DNA from: Thermothelomyces thermophilus ATCC 42464
Lineage: Eukaryota; Ascomycota; Sordariomycetes; Sordariales; Chaetomiaceae
Length of the DNA stretch: 64,000 bases
Reading direction: 5' to 3'
Assembly: GCF_000226095.1 (NCBI RefSeq)
Contig: NC_016476.1
Coordinates: forward strand, 1,240,001-1,304,000
Within the stretch, counting starts at the first letter, position 1; each line of letters starts with the position of its first letter. Below, one piece after another: positions 1 to 9,372 of the stretch. Made by a program: the position numbers and the translations under genes. Under the pieces are notes generated by a model, which had not been told where the DNA came from, ran no database searches, and worked only from the letters and a program-made list of their open reading frames with translations.

Positions 1-1
1 G

Positions 2-2617
2 TTCAAGCTCACCGTGCCAGAAGCAATCTATTACGCCGAGTCGGAGAAGTTCTCGCTTCTCTTCAACCACCCCAGTGTCGAAGGTGTCTATGAGAAACAG
101 CTTCCGCTGAATCTTCGGGCCGTCTTGCAGCTCGGGAACCGCTGCACCGTCGATCAGAGTCAACCCGGCGTGCTCGGAAAGGGTCTTGATCATGGTTTCG
201 ATCTGTCTAGTCTGACAAGGCCGACAAAGCCTAATCCCTACCTTGAGGGCGCCCGCATGTCGTACATTTACCTCTCCCACATCAGTGCAGGTGAACGCCA
301 GATCTTCGGTCTGTTTTCGACAACGAGCGACAAGGCGTACGTCATCATTCAGCAGAGGAGCAAGGATGGCGGTCAAGATCTCCCGAACATTAGCAAGCTC
401 TACTCAGACTTCCTCGCCCGCAGGAATCGCGAGGAACCTGAGGATTCTTCCTGGCAGGAGTGTTTCTCGTACCAGGAGAAGCTGTCATTCAAGGTCACCC
501 AGGTCACTACACGCCGAAAAGCATTCCTCGAGGTCGGCGATGTCGTCAAAAAGATGAAGAAGGAGGAGTCAGGGCCGACCCTGATGGTGATACAATCCTC
601 CCAGCGGAACCTCCTTGTGCACGACATACCAATCTTGGGAGAGTTCCCCGTCTTGCCGCTGCGCTACGACCCGGCTGACGGCGCCCTGCCGCCTCTAGGT
701 TGGCAGACGGTAGTGGCTCGTCGTCTGGTGAACCACTACCTGAGCCTTGGGTCCTGGATCAACCATTTGACGGCCTTAGCCAAGTACGGGGACGTGCCGC
801 TGTGCAACTTGGAGCGTGATGACCCTCGGTTCCTGATTGACGTAGCCTACGCCCGCCGCTTACAAGCCAACAACGTCGTGCTGTGGTGGTCGGATAGCCC
901 GCGGCCTGACCATGCCGGATATGAGAAAGACGATGTGGCGGGGCCTCTCGAACGAGTCCAGATGCCATCGGTCAACAACCCTGGCACATTTGCCTCCGTC
1001 TGCATCGATCTCGAAGTCAGGAACTTAGCCATCAACACCATTCTAACCTCATCTCTCATCAACGAGCTCGAGGGGGCTGACAGCATCTCGTTCAACCCAG
1101 CAGCTGACGGGGCGGGAGATGGGAACGAAGGCTTGTTTGCGGATAATGCGTTCGCCAACGCCGGCGTGCTAGTTCTGCGGGAGATGGTCAAATCCTGGTG
1201 GGCCGAGGCTTGCAAGGGCTCGACAATGGCCGATGTCATGGTGCAGCACCTGGTTCGCTGGGTCGAGTCTCCGGCATCCTGCCTGTACGACCGCGCCCTG
1301 CACTATTATGTGCAAATGATGAGCCGAAAGGCCCTACTTCAGCTCATGGCGGACTTCCGCAAGGTTGGGTCGAACGTTATCTACGCCAGCCCTAACCGTC
1401 TACTCCTGCAAACCACCAAGTCTGAGGTCGGTAACGCCTACGCCTACGCACAGTACATTCTTAAGAGCATCAAGGGAAAGCCCCTCTTCCACTTCATTGA
1501 TCTCGAGATCAAGGAGTACTGGGACTACCTCGTGTGGTATGACGAGTTCAATTACGGTGGCAAGGCGTGCCAACAGGTCGTCGAGAAGGACGAGCAAGAC
1601 CTTCAGATGATTATGCATTGGCAAATGGCAACTTTCCTCCCGGTCCGGCTGCAGCCAACCTTCCGCGACTGGGTCGTGGAATTCATCGAACTCATGCACA
1701 GCATCAAGCGGCCAGCGACTGGAAGCGATCCCACTGCCACCCCGCGCCTAACCCAACTCCCTATCCGCAACGGCAACGCCGGCCTCGCCGAGGATGCCCC
1801 TGGCCAGATCATCCTTGGTAAAGCTTTTGAGAAGCCGCTCAAGAAAGAGATTGCTTCACTCGTCGCCACTCAGAAACGCGAACTCCTTCATCCGGAGCTC
1901 GCAGCGGATTACACCTTTCCCTCCCTCCCAGGCTCCCACCTCGCACACCTCACGCCTCAATCCAGCCTGATCACAAACACCACCAACGGCAACAACAACA
2001 ACAACCACCCCACAGCCTCTGCAAATCCTGTCCTCGAATTGGTCAAGTCCCTTATGCAGGTTCTGTCCCTCGACAAGAACATAACGCTCGAAGCCCGCCT
2101 GCTCCGCAAGGAACTGCTCGCCCTCTTCGACGTGCGCGAGTTTTCCAAGGAGGGCACGTTCCAGAACCCGTCCGAGTCGCTCCGGCTGGCGCAGCTGAGC
2201 TGCGACAACTGCACCATGGCGCGCGACCTGGACTTGTGCCGCGACGAGGACCTGCTTCCTCCACCTCCGAGCTCTGAGGGAGGAGGAGGTGGTGCTGGAG
2301 GTGGTGCCGCAGGGGACTGGAGCTGGCGGTGCCTATTCTGCGAGACCGAGTATGACCGGAACGAGGTCGAGGAGCGGCTGCTGGGGGAGGTGGAGGGGCT
2401 CGTGGTGCAGTGGACGACGCAGGACCTCAAGTGCGCCCGGTGTGGCGCCCTGAGGGTCAACGAGTTCATGGAGCATTGCACGTGCAGCGGGGAGTGGAAG
2501 GAGAGCGTGAGCAGGGGAGAGGTGATGAAGCGACTGGGTGTGTACAGAAACGTCGCTAAATTTTATGGGCTAAGAATGTTGGGGGATGTGGTTGACGGCG
2601 TTCTCGGGGGCTTGTGA
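2..2617 (+). CDS. POL2: DNA polymerase epsilon catalytic subunit, C-terminal part (partial)
   Basis: The frame is open from the window edge, so the 5' part, including the exonuclease and polymerase domains, lies outside. About 871 residues are visible. The first two thirds match the inactive C-terminal half of Pol2 (DUF1744 region), which is known to scaffold the CMG helicase and the Dpb2 subunit at the leading-strand fork. The last ~150 residues carry two Cys modules. The first has CDNC and, after a low-complexity Gly/Pro insert, CLFC. The second has CARC followed by CTC. These are the CysA and CysB modules of B-family replicases, used to bind the B subunit. A short Asn/Thr-rich linker (near 1970-2010) and a Gly-rich insert (near 2275-2310) look lineage-specific. 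The stop is TGA at 2615-2617. The GTG at position 14 is an internal Val, not a start. No intron is needed in the visible part. Confidence 0.93.
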   Translation, partial: FKLTVPEAIYYAESEKFSLLFNHPSVEGVYEKQLPLNLRAVLQLGNRCTVDQSQPGVLGKGLDHGFDLSSLTRPTKPNPYLEGARMSYIYLSHISAGERQIFGLFSTTSDKAYVIIQQRSKDGGQDLPNISKLYSDFLARRNREEPEDSSWQECFSYQEKLSFKVTQVTTRRKAFLEVGDVVKKMKKEESGPTLMVIQSSQRNLLVHDIPILGEFPVLPLRYDPADGALPPLGWQTVVARRLVNHYLSLGSWINHLTALAKYGDVPLCNLERDDPRFLIDVAYARRLQANNVVLWWSDSPRPDHAGYEKDDVAGPLERVQMPSVNNPGTFASVCIDLEVRNLAINTILTSSLINELEGADSISFNPAADGAGDGNEGLFADNAFANAGVLVLREMVKSWWAEACKGSTMADVMVQHLVRWVESPASCLYDRALHYYVQMMSRKALLQLMADFRKVGSNVIYASPNRLLLQTTKSEVGNAYAYAQYILKSIKGKPLFHFIDLEIKEYWDYLVWYDEFNYGGKACQQVVEKDEQDLQMIMHWQMATFLPVRLQPTFRDWVVEFIELMHSIKRPATGSDPTATPRLTQLPIRNGNAGLAEDAPGQIILGKAFEKPLKKEIASLVATQKRELLHPELAADYTFPSLPGSHLAHLTPQSSLITNTTNGNNNNNHPTASANPVLELVKSLMQVLSLDKNITLEARLLRKELLALFDVREFSKEGTFQNPSESLRLAQLSCDNCTMARDLDLCRDEDLLPPPPSSEGGGGGAGGGAAGDWSWRCLFCETEYDRNEVEERLLGEVEGLVVQWTTQDLKCARCGALRVNEFMEHCTCSGEWKESVSRGEVMKRLGVYRNVAKFYGLRMLGDVVDGVLGGL

Positions 2618-3381
2618 TAAGCGTCAATAGTTGAGGCGAACAGGTTGTTGTGTTCCTGCTGGAGTTGACACTTTTTCTGGAGACATGGAATGGGATCGTG
2701 GTTCCGGGGAGGTTTATAGATTATTAATATGGCTTGCTTGCTGCTTTTTTGTTTGGCTTCATCTCAGTCTCTATTAACGCTGTTCTTGTCTCACCCGTAT
2801 TCAACCAGGTGTGTGTATACCTGGTTTGCTTCCTCTTCTCTTTTTTTTCTTTTCTTTTTTTTTTTCTTTTCTTTTTTTTCTTTTCTTTTTTTCTTTTCTT
2901 TTTTTTTCTTTTCTTTTTTTTCTTTTTTTTTTTTAGTCTCTTGTTCACCCCCGTGGGCGTCTCGCACACACTGCTTCGTTAATCATCTCTGGCCGCCTAC
3001 CCGCTAGGGCGATCCGGCTCTTAGTGTACATGTACAGTACAGTACTGTACTGGATGTACTGTACGAAGTACGGAGTACAGAGAGCATTTATTCGCCAGCG
3101 CATATCGGTCCCCTGTGGGTCTCTGGGGAACAGGGGTGTTTGGGGTCCACAGCTTCGATCCTGCCAGCAACACCAAAATGCCCAGGACCAGTTTTTTCTC
3201 GGTCCTTCCTGCTTATGGTGCGCTCGTTGACTAGCCTTGCCCGGACGGGCCGCTGCGACTACAACCTATTATTTCTCCATTGTTTTAGCGACCGGTTGGT
3301 ATGTTTTCCATCGGTGATCGGTGATGCTTGTGCCATAACTGACAGGCGATAGGATGCCTCGCAGCGCCGTACTATCGCGCC
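2618..3381. other. intergenic region with pyrimidine microsatellite
   Basis: No gene is supported here. The stretch holds the 3' flank of POL2, a long T/C microsatellite (listed separately), a cluster of overlapping GTAC-containing palindromes around 3024-3080 with one TACGGAGTAC motif at 3069-3078, and the 5' flank of the CCCH gene. Confidence 0.6.
2838..2935 (+). repeat. (TTTTC)n-like polypyrimidine microsatellite
   Basis: Roughly 100 bases consist only of T and C on the plus strand, built of runs of 4-12 T separated by single C. It lies about 220 bp past the POL2 stop and about 450 bp before the CCCH gene. Open frames through it encode only Phe/Ser/Leu or Lys/Arg/Glu homopolymers and are not genes. 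Confidence 0.9.
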
Positions 3382-4905
3382 ATGCTAAGCGATCAAGAGA
3401 TCGAGCGGGCCGCCGGCCAGCTCGCTGAGTTCAAGAGAAGCGACACCCTCTCCCGGCTTCTCGACCAATACTCCGTCCTGATCGAGGAGTACAAGCGACT
3501 CAAGAGCGACTACGAGGAGGAACGCGAGGCGAGGGAAAAGTATAAGCAGATGGCCAAAGACCAGGAGCGCAACCCGTTCGTGCTGGTTCTCATTGATGGC
3601 GATGGCTATGTCTTCAACGACACCTTACTTAGTCAGCGAGCCGAGGGCGGAAGTCTCGCTGCTCAGATGCTCAACGACGAGGTCAAGGCAAGTCTGCGTC
3701 GGAAGGGCCTCGAGCACTGCCAAATCATGGTGCGAATCTACGCCAACGTCCTTGGCCTATCCAAAGCTCTCGCCAAAACCGGGGTGGTTAGCTCCGATAG
3801 CCGGTCACTCGCCCCCTTCATCGCTAGCTTCAACCGCTCATATGGATTAACCGACTTTGTCGATGCCGGCCAGCTAAAGGAGAACGTCGACTTCAAGATA
3901 CGTGCCCTCCTGCGGCTCTATGCCGATAACAGCCAGTGCAAACACATATACTTTGCGGCCTGCCACGACGTCGGTTATGTTTCCGAACTTATGCCATTTA
4001 TGGGCAACAGCTCCAAGTTTACTCTTGTTAATACTCCCGGTAACCTCTTTCACGACGAATTCGGCAAGCTAGGCATGGGCATCGAGGAGTTCCGCAATGT
4101 CTTCCGGCATTCTCCGATCGACGGGTCGGCCGCACACCCCCAAGATAATAGCAACCTCGGGGGTGCAAGCAGAACGGTTTCAGTGCCATCGCTGCCACCG
4201 AAGTCACCCACTAAGTCCTCGGCGACTTCTACGGCCGACCAAGAGCAAAAGAAAGCTTGTCTCTTCTTCTCGATGGGGAAGTGCCGATATGGCAAATCGT
4301 GCAGGATGCTACATGTTAGCCCCACAACCGAGCCGCAGAACACCAAGCAATCCACGGATCAGCCCTCGTCACATAGTCCAAAAAAGCTGGAAAACTCGGC
4401 GGCATCGCTAGATTTGCAGCTATCCAAGCTGCCAATAGAGGAGGAAATACCCGATGGTTGTGTCATGGTTAACGAAAACAACCACCGCATCGACCCCCGC
4501 CTGCCCTTTGCTAGCGCTGGTGTTATAAACCGCCTAAAGACCCGCGTAAACAAGAGGCGGATATGCAACCGGTTCCACCTGCAAGGGTTCTGCGAGGCCG
4601 GCGACCGATGTGAATACGATCACGAGACCCTGGACCAGGACTTGCTTCCGGCTCTTGTCCGCCTGGCTCGGTCCCAGCCGTGCCCGCGTCGGGGCGAGTG
4701 CAGGCTGGAAGGGTGCAGCCGCGGCCACATTTGCCAGAACCTCGAGTGCAGGCACCGGGGTGGTAAGCTACATTGCAGGATCCCATACTCTGCGCATCTC
4801 GAGCCGCTCATCGTTGCCCGCTATATACCTAGCGTCCCCAGACAAAGTCGCCAGGCAAACAGCGACAGCGGAAGCAGCGCCACTAGCGATTCGATCTCAG
4901 AATAA
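3382..4905 (+). CDS. tandem CCCH zinc-finger protein with N-terminal PIN-like fold (DUF7923 type)
   Basis: A single-exon gene of 507 residues. Residues ~1-60 are a charged coiled coil. Residues ~65-235 form the conserved fungal domain that starts with a hydrophobic strand and an IDGDGYVF motif. Acidic residues at this place recall NYN/PIN nuclease folds, but no nuclease activity can be claimed. Three Cys/His clusters follow: a C-x7-C-x5-C-x3-H finger near residue 293, a canonical C-x8-C-x5-C-x3-H finger near residue 393, and a third, less regular Cys/His group near residue 430. CCCH fingers of this spacing usually bind single-stranded RNA, so a role in mRNA handling is likely (inference). The linker between fingers 1 and 2 and the C-terminal tail are Ser-rich and low complexity. 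The first in-frame ATG after the upstream stop is used. Confidence 0.85.
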   Translation: MLSDQEIERAAGQLAEFKRSDTLSRLLDQYSVLIEEYKRLKSDYEEEREAREKYKQMAKDQERNPFVLVLIDGDGYVFNDTLLSQRAEGGSLAAQMLNDEVKASLRRKGLEHCQIMVRIYANVLGLSKALAKTGVVSSDSRSLAPFIASFNRSYGLTDFVDAGQLKENVDFKIRALLRLYADNSQCKHIYFAACHDVGYVSELMPFMGNSSKFTLVNTPGNLFHDEFGKLGMGIEEFRNVFRHSPIDGSAAHPQDNSNLGGASRTVSVPSLPPKSPTKSSATSTADQEQKKACLFFSMGKCRYGKSCRMLHVSPTTEPQNTKQSTDQPSSHSPKKLENSAASLDLQLSKLPIEEEIPDGCVMVNENNHRIDPRLPFASAGVINRLKTRVNKRRICNRFHLQGFCEAGDRCEYDHETLDQDLLPALVRLARSQPCPRRGECRLEGCSRGHICQNLECRHRGGKLHCRIPYSAHLEPLIVARYIPSVPRQSRQANSDSGSSATSDSISE

Positions 4906-6696
4906 TGGCCCAATGGCGATACGAGTGTATTGCCAGGCCATCGCTGACAGACCAGGCCATACAACCGACATTGAAGCATTTTCTTGTGCGGTGGCGTAAT
5001 TGTCAGCAAACATCGTCTGAATTAAAATTGAAAGGACAGAGGGAACCTATGCTGTGGCCCATCTTTTTGTTGTTATGGTTGTTCTTATTCTGACAGGCCT
5101 CTTCGAGGGACACGACAGTCTATTGCTGTCAGTCATATCAGGATTGGGCAAACATAGGTTCTCCCTATTCTCACCAACTTCTACTCATATTTCTCCGAGC
5201 AGGACAATGGATATGGGGGAAAAAGACATTTGAGACAGCCAATACGTCTTCTGAGATGTCAAAAGACATACTTAGCAGCTTACAGATATAAGGTAGTTAA
5301 CTGTCAAAGTAGTCTATAAAGCAGGGACGAGAGCACTTAGCAAGGTTCCCGAACTCGAGTGCCTACGTTAGTAGAGAACAACAAATCCTGCACGGATTAC
5401 TGTACCTAAAATCAGACTGTCTCGGGAACAACGTCCTAACCTACCCGACATCCCCAGGGACAGCACAGGCCACCTTCCCTTTTCCTTTGTGGCGGGATGG
5501 CATGCTGAACGCTGGTTGGCTGTAACTAACCAAATCAACCCGCCCGAAACTCGGAGGGACTGCCGGCGGCCCCACCATGGCCTCCGGGGCCCGGGGCCAT
5601 CGAGACACGCGGACGCCGGCCCACATCCCTCCCTCTTCCCAGCCCAGACGAGTACAATCCGATCCTGGAGACTAAAGACTGTGTATCAAAAAGGCGAAAA
5701 AAGCCTCTCATCGTAGTAATCGATCAACGACGCGGCTGGCGTGAGCAGCGCCGAGGTGCTGCCGAACCCGCCCGCTTTAGGATCTCGCTCTTCTGCCTTC
5801 CTTACCTTTCTTGGCTATTTTTTTATATTTTGTTTCCTATTCATCTGATTTTCCTCCGGCCGAAGTATCGAACCTGATGCAATCCTGTAGACGGGATACG
5901 CAAGGTAGGTGTGTGCAGGATATCATCGGGCTGCTTTCCCTTCAAGAGCTGCAATCGTGCAGCTTTCAGCTATGCAACAAGAAGAACCTGATATCGGGGT
6001 CGTTACTTCATTTGACATGAAGATCCGACGATTGTGTGGAGCGCGCAAGTGGCTAATTTTGGTCATTAATTAGTGCATTGAAACCGGGCTTGTGCTGCAA
6101 TAGAAACGGTGGTGGGTTGCAGAGAATCAATATATTCAGCGTCGTGTATCCCTCCGAAGCGACGGTCTCGCCGCTCTTGATATGCACTGCAACCCTCTCC
6201 GCGCTCCCGCATTGCGCGAGACTGAGCAAGTTTGTGGCACAAACGGCCACTCTTGGGTTACTTACACCTAGGATACCAAAACGGTGCTTAGCTTCATGAT
6301 AGCGCGGGTCAACAGAACTGCTGTAAACGGCCAAGTGAACAGTGTCTTGACGGAAGTAGTACATACAGGACCCAAACAGCCAGCCCATTCATTAATTACC
6401 TAGTATCTCAGTCCTAATTGTAACTTTCCCATAACACTGAGTGCAAAAAGTACCTATACATGAACCTAGATACTCGTAGAATATATGGACAAAAAAAGAT
6501 TTGGAAAAAAAAAAACCAATTAGTTCAACTCCGGCCAAACGCCCAGACGATGCGTGATGATGTGCTGAAACCGATGGGTACCTAAGTATGTATGTACATA
6601 CGTGCGTTATCTACGATGCTCCTCACCTCCCCCGACGGCACTATCGTTCACCTGCTTGGTAGTAGCAGTGCCGGTGTCGGTTCCGCGATGACGACG
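4906..6696. other. long intergenic region without a supported gene
   Basis: About 1.8 kb between the CCCH gene and the convergent MFS transporter. Open frames here are short, change composition abruptly and match no family I recognise. Both genes end towards this region, so it contains two 3' flanks. Confidence 0.5.
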
Positions 6697-9372
6697 TCAC
6701 ATGTTATGGCCGGAATACCTGTCGTCGTAATATCTGCTGGTGATTATTAGCGGACTGGTCTCCCATCCTTGCTGGGTCCACGACTCCTGGCGCCCACCTT
6801 GCCCATGGTCGATACTAATATCATTACTTCCGACGACAGCAGCGCCCGCACACCGGAGCTCTTGCCCATTTGCTGCGACCTCGCGTATCGACGCCGTCTC
6901 GGAGCTCGGCCGGTCGTCCGGGAGTATCTCCACCGGCACGATCTTGCCTCCGGGCTGGACGTAGTAGGCCACAATGGCCTCCTCCTCCTCCTCCTCCTCC
7001 ATTGTACCCTCCCCCATTGCCCCATGGAGTTCCTCCTCGCTGCTCCCGGTGCCGCTCCCGCGCGACAACACGTGCGAGTACTCGGAGTGGCGGAGGGCGG
7101 ACGACCCGCTGCCCAGCTCGGGATCCGACGGCGTCCGGCTGGCAAACGGCGAGCTCTTCATGATGGAGGGCAGCTGGCCCCCCACAGACGTCATGTCCGG
7201 GGATGACCTGGCGGTATCGGCGGGTAAATACGCCGCGGTCCTGTTTCCCGGGGTGGCAGCAGCACGCGGCCGCTCGCCCTCGAAGGCGAAGTTGGACTCG
7301 AGGAGCTTATCCATGCTGTGCCGCTTGATTACTAGGCTGATGAAGAAGGAGGCGATGGCTGCCCCGGTAATGGTCCAGTAGACGCCGTGAAAGCCCGCAA
7401 GATCTGAAACAATCGAGTCAGTGATTTAAAACACTCGTCCCTCCCCTGAGGTCTTCGGACAGGGGGTACATGGAGACTTACACGCTTGTATCGAGGCGAT
7501 GCGCTTGGGGTCCTGCGGACCCATGCGTGCCAGCGTTTGGACAAAGGCCTCGGAATCATGTGCGATGCTCGCGGGCAGGCCGAGCTCTTTGAGCTTGTTG
7601 ATCATGACGTTCTGGAACACGGTGCCTCCGACGGCCACGCCGATCGACATGCCCAGGGTGCGCATGAAGGCGTACATGGCGGCCGCGCGGCCGGCGTCCT
7701 CAACCCGGCTCACGGCCTGGATCCCGACATTGACGCTGGTGAGGAGCATGCCGTGGCCGATGCCGAAGATGGCGAGGATGACGGCCCAGACCGGCGTCTT
7801 GGTGTCGTCGTCGAGAAGCACGAGGAGGCCGCACCCGATGGCCGTGACCACCCAGCCGCTCCAGATGGCCCATCGGTAGCGCCCGGTCCGGGTCGTCAGC
7901 AGCGAGATGACGATGCTCCCCGGGAGAAGCAGGCAGGAAACCGGAAAGATGTCCAAGCCCGACTGGGTCGGGGCTTCAAACTTGACCGCGGCGAAATAGA
8001 ATGGAATGTAGTAGAGCGCACAAAAGAGCTGGATCCAATCAATAATTAGTTTAGGCAAAAAAAATCAACGTCTCGTCAGCAGACGCTCTGACACATCACC
8101 GCCGCCGGGGGGGGGGGGGGGAGGGGGAGGGGGAGGGGGGGGATTTTCAGGCGGGCATACAATGAAGCCTTGAAATAAGGCGCAGGCATATGTGGCCAGC
8201 GCGGATGGCGTGTGGAAAAGGGAAGGGCGGAGGAACGGCTCCTGGGCCCCGTAGATCTCCCAGATGACAGCGATGGCGACGCCGGCGACGCCCGCCACAA
8301 TGGGAGTGACGGACTGGACGCTCTTCCACTCGTACTGAATGCCGCCCCATGAGATGCCCACTAAGAAGCTGGTAAGACCGCCAATGAAGAAGAAGCCGCC
8401 AACCCAGTCGACGCGGCCGAGCTTCGAGCCCAGCGAGGTCTTGGCGGTGGTGAGTTTGACGTAGATGGGCACCAGGACGAGGCCTATGCCACAAAAGGGG
8501 AACTAATTAAGCAGCACGCGTAGGTCGGTCAGCAAGCAAAATAATTACATACAATAATTACATACCGGGCAGATAATAGATAAACCAACGCTATGAGCAC
8601 CTACGTTGATGTAAAAGCACCAGGCCCAGATGGCATGCTCGACAAACAGACCCCCGATCAGGGGCCCGAGGACGCTGCCGAGGGCCCAGGCGGCGAGGAC
8701 GAGGGAGAAGTACTTTGGCCTCTGGCGCAGGGGGACGATGTCGGCGAAGATGACCTGGCCCATGGTGATGATGCCGCCGCCGCCGATGCCCTGGATGGAA
8801 CGGCCGACGAAGAAGACGGTGAAGTTCTTGGCCACGGGCGCGCAGAGGATCGTGCCCAGGGTGAAGAAACATATGGACGCGAAGAGCATCTCCTTGCGGC
8901 CAAAGATGTCCGAGAGGGCGGCGATGAACGGCTGGCACACGGCGCACGACAGCAGATACGAGGTGCCCGCCCAGAAGGCGTCGCTGGCGCTGCCCCCCAG
9001 GTCAACAGCAAGTGTCTAATAATCGGAACCCCCCCCCCCCAAAACGGTCAGCCTTTGACGTCCAGGTCGACGATGAATTTGATTGATGGGGGCCCCGGCT
9101 TGGGGCTAAGGTAGGAAGGTAGGGAAGGAAGGTAGGGAGGTAGGTCCCTCGGGCGCCTGGCAACTCACAGGTAGGACAGAGACGAGGATCGTGGCATCCA
9201 GGGCGACCATCAGGGAGATGATGGCGAGAGTGATCATGACGGCGTACTCCTTCTTCCCCGGCTTCCACTCGACCTCCTCGGGTAGCAGTCCCTGCTCCAA
9301 GTGAACACTGAGAGCGCTTGTCGAGCCTTCGACCCGCCCCATGACGGGATACACTTGGTGTGATGAGGCCAT
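6697..9372 (-). CDS. MFS drug:H+ antiporter, DHA2 family (14-TM type)
   Basis: Five exons on the minus strand, 9169-9372, 8605-9015, 8161-8502, 7482-8028 and 6697-7403, join in phase to 736 codons. All donors and acceptors are GT-AG (donors GTGAGT, GTAGGT, GTATGC, GTAAGT). The start is the Met of MASSHQ, just before the first membrane segment. Exon 1 ends in the first helix (DATILVSVLP). Exon 2 holds the motif-A-like SDIFGRKEML and the antiporter motif C (LGSVLGPLIGG) that marks drug:H+ antiporters. Exons 3-5 supply the remaining helices. The last ~200 residues are a cytoplasmic tail with a run of seven Glu and many Ser/Pro, unusually long for this family. Such proteins export toxic small molecules across the plasma membrane; the substrate cannot be told, and no biosynthetic genes lie nearby. 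Confidence 0.88.
8029..8160 (-). other. intron 3 of the MFS gene containing a homopolymer C/G tract
   Basis: On the plus strand positions 8107-8142 are almost pure G, broken by single A residues; on the transcribed strand this is a C-rich tract close to the donor. The intron is 132 bp with GTATGC donor and CAG acceptor. Confidence 0.75.

Noticed and set aside
2724-3007. Open frames through the T/C microsatellite on both strands.
   Set aside because: Products are homopolymeric Phe/Ser or Lys/Arg/Glu and depend only on the repeat.
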